DNA of 10,019 bases from Desulfobacteraceae bacterium UBA5852. GTDB taxonomy: Bacteria > Desulfobacterota > Desulfobacteria > Desulfobacterales > UBA5852. Shown piece after piece: positions 6,526 to 10,019 of this stretch. Under the pieces are notes generated by a model. That model did not search any database. It was not told where the DNA came from and was given only the letters and a program-made list of their open reading frames with translations. A program made the position numbers and the translations under genes. The first letter of the stretch is position 1, and every line of letters starts with the position of its first letter. The DNA is taken from NCBI GenBank assembly GCA_002432195.1, contig DJGG01000276.1:1-10019 (forward strand). The letters run 5' to 3'.

Positions 6526-7303
6526 AATCCAAGGCCTGTCCAAAAACTTCGGCGGTCTGAAGGCCCTGTCCAACGTGGACATCACCCTGAAGCCCAAGGA
6601 AATCCTCGGCGTCATCGGGCCCAACGGGGCCGGCAAGACCACCCTCTTCAACTGCATCAACGGGCTCTACCGGCCCGACAGCGGCGTCATCCGCTTCGAG
6701 GGGCGGCCCATCCAGGCCCTGGGCCCGGACCGCATCGCCCGCCTGGGCATCGCCCGCACCTTCCAGAACATCGAGCTCTTCGCCAACATGCGGACCATGG
6801 AGAACATCATGCTGGGCCGCCACGTGCACATGCGCACGGGGATCTTCCGGGGCGCGGCCATGTGGGGCCGGCGCTCCTTCGCCGGGCGGGAGGAACGCGC
6901 CCATCGCCTCACGGTGGAGACCATCATCGACCTCCTGGGCCTCCAGGCGGTGCGCGACAAGCTGGTGGGGGGGCTGCCCTACGGCACGCAGAAGCTGGTG
7001 GAGCTGGCGCGCGCCCTGGCCCTGGAGCCCCGGCTGCTCCTGCTGGACGAGCCCTGCGCCGGCATGACCGCCGAGGAGAAGCAGGACATGATTTTCTGGA
7101 TCAAGGACCTCCAGGACGAACTGGGGGTCACCATCCTGCTCATCGAGCACGACATGCGCATGGTGATGGACATCTCCGACCGCATCCTGGCCATCAACTT
7201 CGGACGGCCCATCGCCCTGGGGGCGCCGGAGGCCGTGCGGCGGCACCCCGACGTGCTGGAAGCCTACCTGGGAAAGCAGGAGCGCCGTGAACCCGCTGCT
7301 TGA
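6509..7303 (+). CDS. livG: Liv-type ABC transporter ATPase, LivG family
   Basis: This is one of two cytoplasmic ATPases that power the transporter. It has 264 residues from a GTG start preceded by GAGGAG 7 nt upstream. Walker A GPNGAGKTT spans 37-45, the Q-loop is RTFQNIELF, the signature is the LivG-type LPYGTQK (156-162) instead of LSGGQ, Walker B is LLLLDEP (Asp180, Glu181) and the switch His214 lies in IEHDM. The helical insertion after the Q-loop (MENIMLGRHVHMRTGIF onward) is normal for LivG. It overlaps livM by 17 nt and livF by 17 nt. From about its second quarter onward, codon third positions appear more GC-rich than in the upstream genes. Confidence 0.93.
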   Translation: MDVLLEIQGLSKNFGGLKALSNVDITLKPKEILGVIGPNGAGKTTLFNCINGLYRPDSGVIRFEGRPIQALGPDRIARLGIARTFQNIELFANMRTMENIMLGRHVHMRTGIFRGAAMWGRRSFAGREERAHRLTVETIIDLLGLQAVRDKLVGGLPYGTQKLVELARALALEPRLLLLDEPCAGMTAEEKQDMIFWIKDLQDELGVTILLIEHDMRMVMDISDRILAINFGRPIALGAPEAVRRHPDVLEAYLGKQERREPAA

Positions 7304-8063
7304 AATCCGCAACATCGAAACCTACTATGACCTGATCTACGCCATCCGGGGGGCGTCCCTGGCGGTGGACGAGGGGAGCATCACCGCCATCCTGGGCACC
7401 AACGGGGCCGGCAAATCGACGATTCTCAAAACCCTCATGGGGCTCATCGAGGACCAGCCCGACAAGGGGGAGATCCTCTTCGACGGCCGGCGCATCGACG
7501 GCCGCGACACCGAAGCGATCGTGCGCGGCGGCATCGCCTATGTGCCCGAGGGGCGCGAGGTCTTCGAAGAGCTCAGCGTGCGGGAAAACCTCCTCCTGGG
7601 AGCCTTCACGCGCAAGGACCGGGACGGCATCCGCCGGGACGTGCAGCGGGTCCTGGACTATTTCCCGGTGCTGGCCGAGCGCAGCCACCAGTGGGCCGGG
7701 ACGCTGTCCGGCGGGGAGCAGCAGATGCTGGCCATCGGCCGGGCCTTGATGAACCGCCCCCGCCTGCTCTGCCTGGACGAGCCTTCCCTGGGGCTGGCCC
7801 CCCTGCTGGTGCAGGAGATCTTCCACATCATCCGCCAGATCAACGCCGAGGGGGTCACGATCCTGCTTGTGGAGCAGAACGCGCGCATGGCCCTGGCCAT
7901 CGCCCACAGGGGACTGATCCTGGAAAACGGGCGCTTCGTCCTCGCGGGATCGGCCGCGGACCTGCTCCAGGATCCCAACGTCCAGGAATTCTACCTGGGG
8001 GTGCGCTCCACGGCCTCGGCCAAGGGCTACCAGCGCTGGAAGCGCAAACGCCGGTGGAGGTGA
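7287..8063 (+). CDS. livF: Liv-type ABC transporter ATPase, LivF family, with basic C-terminal tail
   Basis: This is the second cytoplasmic ATPase, 258 residues from a GTG start with AGGAG 4 nt upstream. Walker A GTNGAGKST spans 37-45; YVPEGREVFEELSV is the LivF Q-loop region. The signature is LSGGEQQ (140-146) and Walker B LLCLDEP has Asp164 and Glu165. VEQNA (195-199) replaces the switch histidine with glutamine, as is usual in LivF. The core ends at the canonical EFYLG. About 20 extra residues follow, finishing in the strongly basic KGYQRWKRKRRWR. The tail is absent from E. coli-type LivF. The stop codon lies inside the Shine-Dalgarno sequence of the ligase gene, so the two are translationally coupled. 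Confidence 0.93.
   Translation: MNPLLEIRNIETYYDLIYAIRGASLAVDEGSITAILGTNGAGKSTILKTLMGLIEDQPDKGEILFDGRRIDGRDTEAIVRGGIAYVPEGREVFEELSVRENLLLGAFTRKDRDGIRRDVQRVLDYFPVLAERSHQWAGTLSGGEQQMLAIGRALMNRPRLLCLDEPSLGLAPLLVQEIFHIIRQINAEGVTILLVEQNARMALAIAHRGLILENGRFVLAGSAADLLQDPNVQEFYLGVRSTASAKGYQRWKRKRRWR
8056..8063 (+). promoter_or_regulatory. Shine-Dalgarno of the ligase gene, overlapping the livF stop
   Basis: GGAGGTGA matches the 16S anti-Shine-Dalgarno perfectly. It contains the livF TGA (8061-8063) and lies just before the ATG at 8065. Ribosomes finishing livF can therefore reinitiate directly on the ligase gene. Confidence 0.75.
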
Positions 8064-8064
8064 C

Positions 8065-9870
8065 ATGAACGCGTCCGCCACGACCACCCCCCAGGACCTC
8101 CAGCAAACCGTCACCCGCCTCGGGGCCCGTGTGGCCCTGCGGCACAAGCACCTCGGCCTCTGGCGCGACATCTCCTGGGACGCGTACTTCGCCCGCGTGC
8201 GGCAGCTCGCCTGCGCCCTGACGGCCCTGGGCGTGGAAAAAGGCGACCGGGTGGCCATCATCGGCGACAACGGGCCCGCGTGGGTCATGGCCGACCTGGG
8301 CATCCAGTGCGCCGGCGGGGTTTCCGTAGGCATCTACGCCACCAGCGCGGCCCCCCAGGTGGCCTACGTGGTGCAGCACTCCGAGGCGGTCTGCCTGTTC
8401 GTGGAAAACGAGGAGCAGCTGGACAAATGGCTCCTCTTCCGGGAGCGCGCCCCCCGGCTGCGCCGGGTGGTCGTCTGGGACCTGGAAGGCCTGCGGCATT
8501 TCCAGGACCCCCTGGTGACCACCTTCGAGGACTTCCTGGAGGCCGGACGCCGGGCGGAGGCGGCCGACCCCGGGGGTTTGCCGGCGCGCATGCGACAAAT
8601 AGTTCCCGGCGACCTCGCCGTGCTCATCTACACCTCGGGCACCACGGGCCCCCCCAAAGGCGCCATGCTGACCCACGCCAACGTCACCTGGATGGCCCGG
8701 GCCGTCACCAGGGACAACCCCATCCACGAGCGCGACGAGGTGCTCTCCTTCCTGCCCCTGTGCCATATCTTCGAACGGCTCTTCTCGGTCTTCGTGCACA
8801 TCGCCCACGGCTACGTGGTCAATTTCGTGGAAAAGCCCGACACCGTCGGCGACAACATGGTGGAGGTCTCCCCCACCGTGGGGTATGCCGTGCCCCGCAT
8901 CTGGGAGAAATACGCCTCCGGGGCCCAGATCCGCATGACCGACGCCACCTGGTTCAAGCGCCGGGCCTTCGCCCTGGCCCTGGCCGTGGGGCGCCGCCGG
9001 GCGGACCGCATCATGCGCTCCGCCCCCGTACCCCCGGTGCTGAACCTGCTCTACGGGCTGGCGCACCTCACGGTCCTGCGCAAGCTGAAGAAGCGCCTGG
9101 GCCTCGACCGCATGCGCATGGCCTACTCGGGGGCGGCCCCCATCGCCCCGGACATCCTCCATTTCTTCCAGTCCATCGGGGTGGCCCTCATGGAAGGCTA
9201 CGGCCAGACCGAGGGGACCGGCGTGACCTGCCTTTCCCGCGCGGGCCGGATGCGCTTCGGCACCGTGGGGCCGGCCCTGCCGGGAACCGAGGTGCGCATC
9301 GCCGCCGACGGCGAGATCCTGGTGAAATCCCCGGGGGTCTTCGCCGGCTACTTCAAGGATCCCGAGGCCACCGCGCAAACCATCCGGGACGGCTGGCTCT
9401 ACTCCGGGGACATCGGGGAGCTGGACGCGGAGGGGTACCTGCGCATCACGGACCGCAAGAAGGACATCATCGTCACCGCCGGGGGGAAGAACATCACCCC
9501 CCAGCTGATCGAAAACAAGCTCAAGGCCAGCCCCTACGTCAACGACGCCGTGGTGATCGGCGACCGCCGCCGGTTCCTGGCGGCCCTGATCATGATTGAC
9601 GAGGAGCACGTGGTCAAATACGCCCAGGACCACAAGATCCAGTTCGCCACCTACAGGGACCTCACGGCGCATGCCGAGATCCGCGCCCTGATCCAGCGGG
9701 AGGTGGACCAGGTCAACGCCACCCTGGCCCGCGTGGAGCATGTCCGCAAGTTCGCCCTCCTGCCCAAGCGGCTCTATGAGGAGGACGGGGAGGTGACACC
9801 CACCATGAAGGTCAAGCGCCAGCACGTCAACGCGGCCTTCCGGGACCTCATCGAGGACCTGTACCGATAG
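8065..9870 (+). CDS. AMP-forming acyl-CoA synthetase, long-chain (COG1022) type
   Basis: This ANL-superfamily enzyme activates a carboxylic acid with ATP to an acyl-adenylate and then to acyl-CoA. It has 601 residues, normal for the bacterial FAA1/FadD15-like group. The P-loop motif YTSGTTGPPKG begins at Tyr189 (TSGTTGPPKG 190-199). The region SFLPLCHIFERL is typical of long-chain synthetases. The adenylate-binding motif GYGQTEGT places Tyr379 and Glu383, YSGDIGELD has the ribose-binding Asp449, and DRKKD has Arg464. The hinge is followed by TAGGKNITP, a long-chain-synthetase hallmark. Near the C-terminus PTMKVKRQ supplies Lys582 as the probable catalytic lysine. All key residues are present, so it should be active. 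It has no signal peptide and no clear membrane anchor. It follows livF by one base, which suggests that the imported acid is activated on arrival. The family name does not prove a long-chain substrate. Confidence 0.92.
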   Translation: MNASATTTPQDLQQTVTRLGARVALRHKHLGLWRDISWDAYFARVRQLACALTALGVEKGDRVAIIGDNGPAWVMADLGIQCAGGVSVGIYATSAAPQVAYVVQHSEAVCLFVENEEQLDKWLLFRERAPRLRRVVVWDLEGLRHFQDPLVTTFEDFLEAGRRAEAADPGGLPARMRQIVPGDLAVLIYTSGTTGPPKGAMLTHANVTWMARAVTRDNPIHERDEVLSFLPLCHIFERLFSVFVHIAHGYVVNFVEKPDTVGDNMVEVSPTVGYAVPRIWEKYASGAQIRMTDATWFKRRAFALALAVGRRRADRIMRSAPVPPVLNLLYGLAHLTVLRKLKKRLGLDRMRMAYSGAAPIAPDILHFFQSIGVALMEGYGQTEGTGVTCLSRAGRMRFGTVGPALPGTEVRIAADGEILVKSPGVFAGYFKDPEATAQTIRDGWLYSGDIGELDAEGYLRITDRKKDIIVTAGGKNITPQLIENKLKASPYVNDAVVIGDRRRFLAALIMIDEEHVVKYAQDHKIQFATYRDLTAHAEIRALIQREVDQVNATLARVEHVRKFALLPKRLYEEDGEVTPTMKVKRQHVNAAFRDLIEDLYR

Positions 9871-10019
9871 TGTTGTGTCCCGGAAATAAAGCCCTGAATG
9901 GTTTGTCCCTCTGCAGTGTGGTTGCGCTGAAAGGCCGGGGGGTTCCCATCCCAGGCTTCGGCCCGCTGGCTGAGCCCCATGGACCGCCTTGGCCCCGGCG
10001 CGGTGGCCTCGCTTGCGCC
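9871..10019. other. Right-edge stretch with no supported gene
   Basis: These 149 nt follow the ligase stop. No intrinsic terminator is evident. The first 45 nt are less GC-rich than their surroundings and contain TGTCCC twice (9876 and 9905). A plus-strand frame is open from about 9930 to the edge, but without recognisable protein features. It could be intergenic DNA, the edge of a mobile element or the start region of the next gene. Confidence 0.4.

Noticed and set aside
8280..9599. Plus-strand alternative frame (439 codons) inside the ligase
   Set aside because: It is rich in Gly, Arg, Pro and His with no domain pattern, and is a frame shadow of the ligase gene.
7855..9825. Long minus-strand open frame (656 codons) opposite livF and the ligase
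   Set aside because: It is antisense to a gene with every ANL motif. Its protein is low-complexity and rich in His, Gly and Asp, as expected from reverse reading of GC-rich codons. Similar antisense frames at 789-2039, 2084-3571, 3184-4569 and 5614-6660 are rejected for the same reason.
9774..9980. Small minus-strand open frame at the right edge
   Set aside because: Half of it is antisense to the end of the ligase, with no recognisable domain and no clear ribosome site.
1..10019. CRISPR arrays, tRNA or rRNA genes, phage or toxin-antitoxin genes
   Set aside because: No regularly spaced repeats, no tRNA cloverleaf or rRNA sequence and no such protein families were seen on either strand.

Overview
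The window looks like an operon-like catabolic and uptake locus from a high-GC Gram-negative bacterium. By eye GC is in the low-to-mid 60s percent. The soluble (non-lipoprotein) periplasmic binding protein implies an outer membrane. A Liv-type ABC transporter beside a long-chain-type acyl-CoA synthetase and acyl-CoA dehydrogenases is an arrangement I associate with Desulfobacterota-type (former Deltaproteobacteria) carboxylic-acid degraders. The taxonomic guess is inference only.

All genes read rightwards. Positions 2-826 hold the C-terminal part of a GntR/UTRA regulator of the HutC type, whose start lies left of the window. A short hairpin follows it. Positions 930-3277 hold two acyl-CoA dehydrogenase (ACAD) genes with an ATGA overlap. 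The first (930-2132) keeps the catalytic glutamate and its own flavin-binding motifs. The second (2129-3277) has lost both but keeps the motifs that reach across the dimer interface to a neighbour's FAD. This complementary decay suggests an obligate heteromeric enzyme and is the most interesting feature here.

Positions 3427-8063 encode a complete branched-chain/hydrophobic amino acid (HAAT, Liv) ABC transporter: livK-like binding protein, then livH, livM, livG and livF. A 178-nt spacer between livK and livH contains two strong abutting hairpins. The livM/livG and livG/livF junctions both have 17-nt overlaps with nearly the same sequence. One base after livF comes an AMP-forming acyl-CoA synthetase of the long-chain (COG1022) type (8065-9870). 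The last 149 nt show no gene I can support.

Read together, the module could take up a carboxylic acid (LivKHMGF), activate it to a CoA thioester (ligase) and start its oxidation by alpha,beta-dehydrogenation (ACAD pair), perhaps under the UTRA regulator. The substrate cannot be read from sequence. The ligand could be a branched-chain amino acid, but the neighbouring ligase and ACADs favour an aromatic, alicyclic, branched or steroid-like acid. No hydratase, thiolase or electron-transfer flavoprotein genes are in the window.
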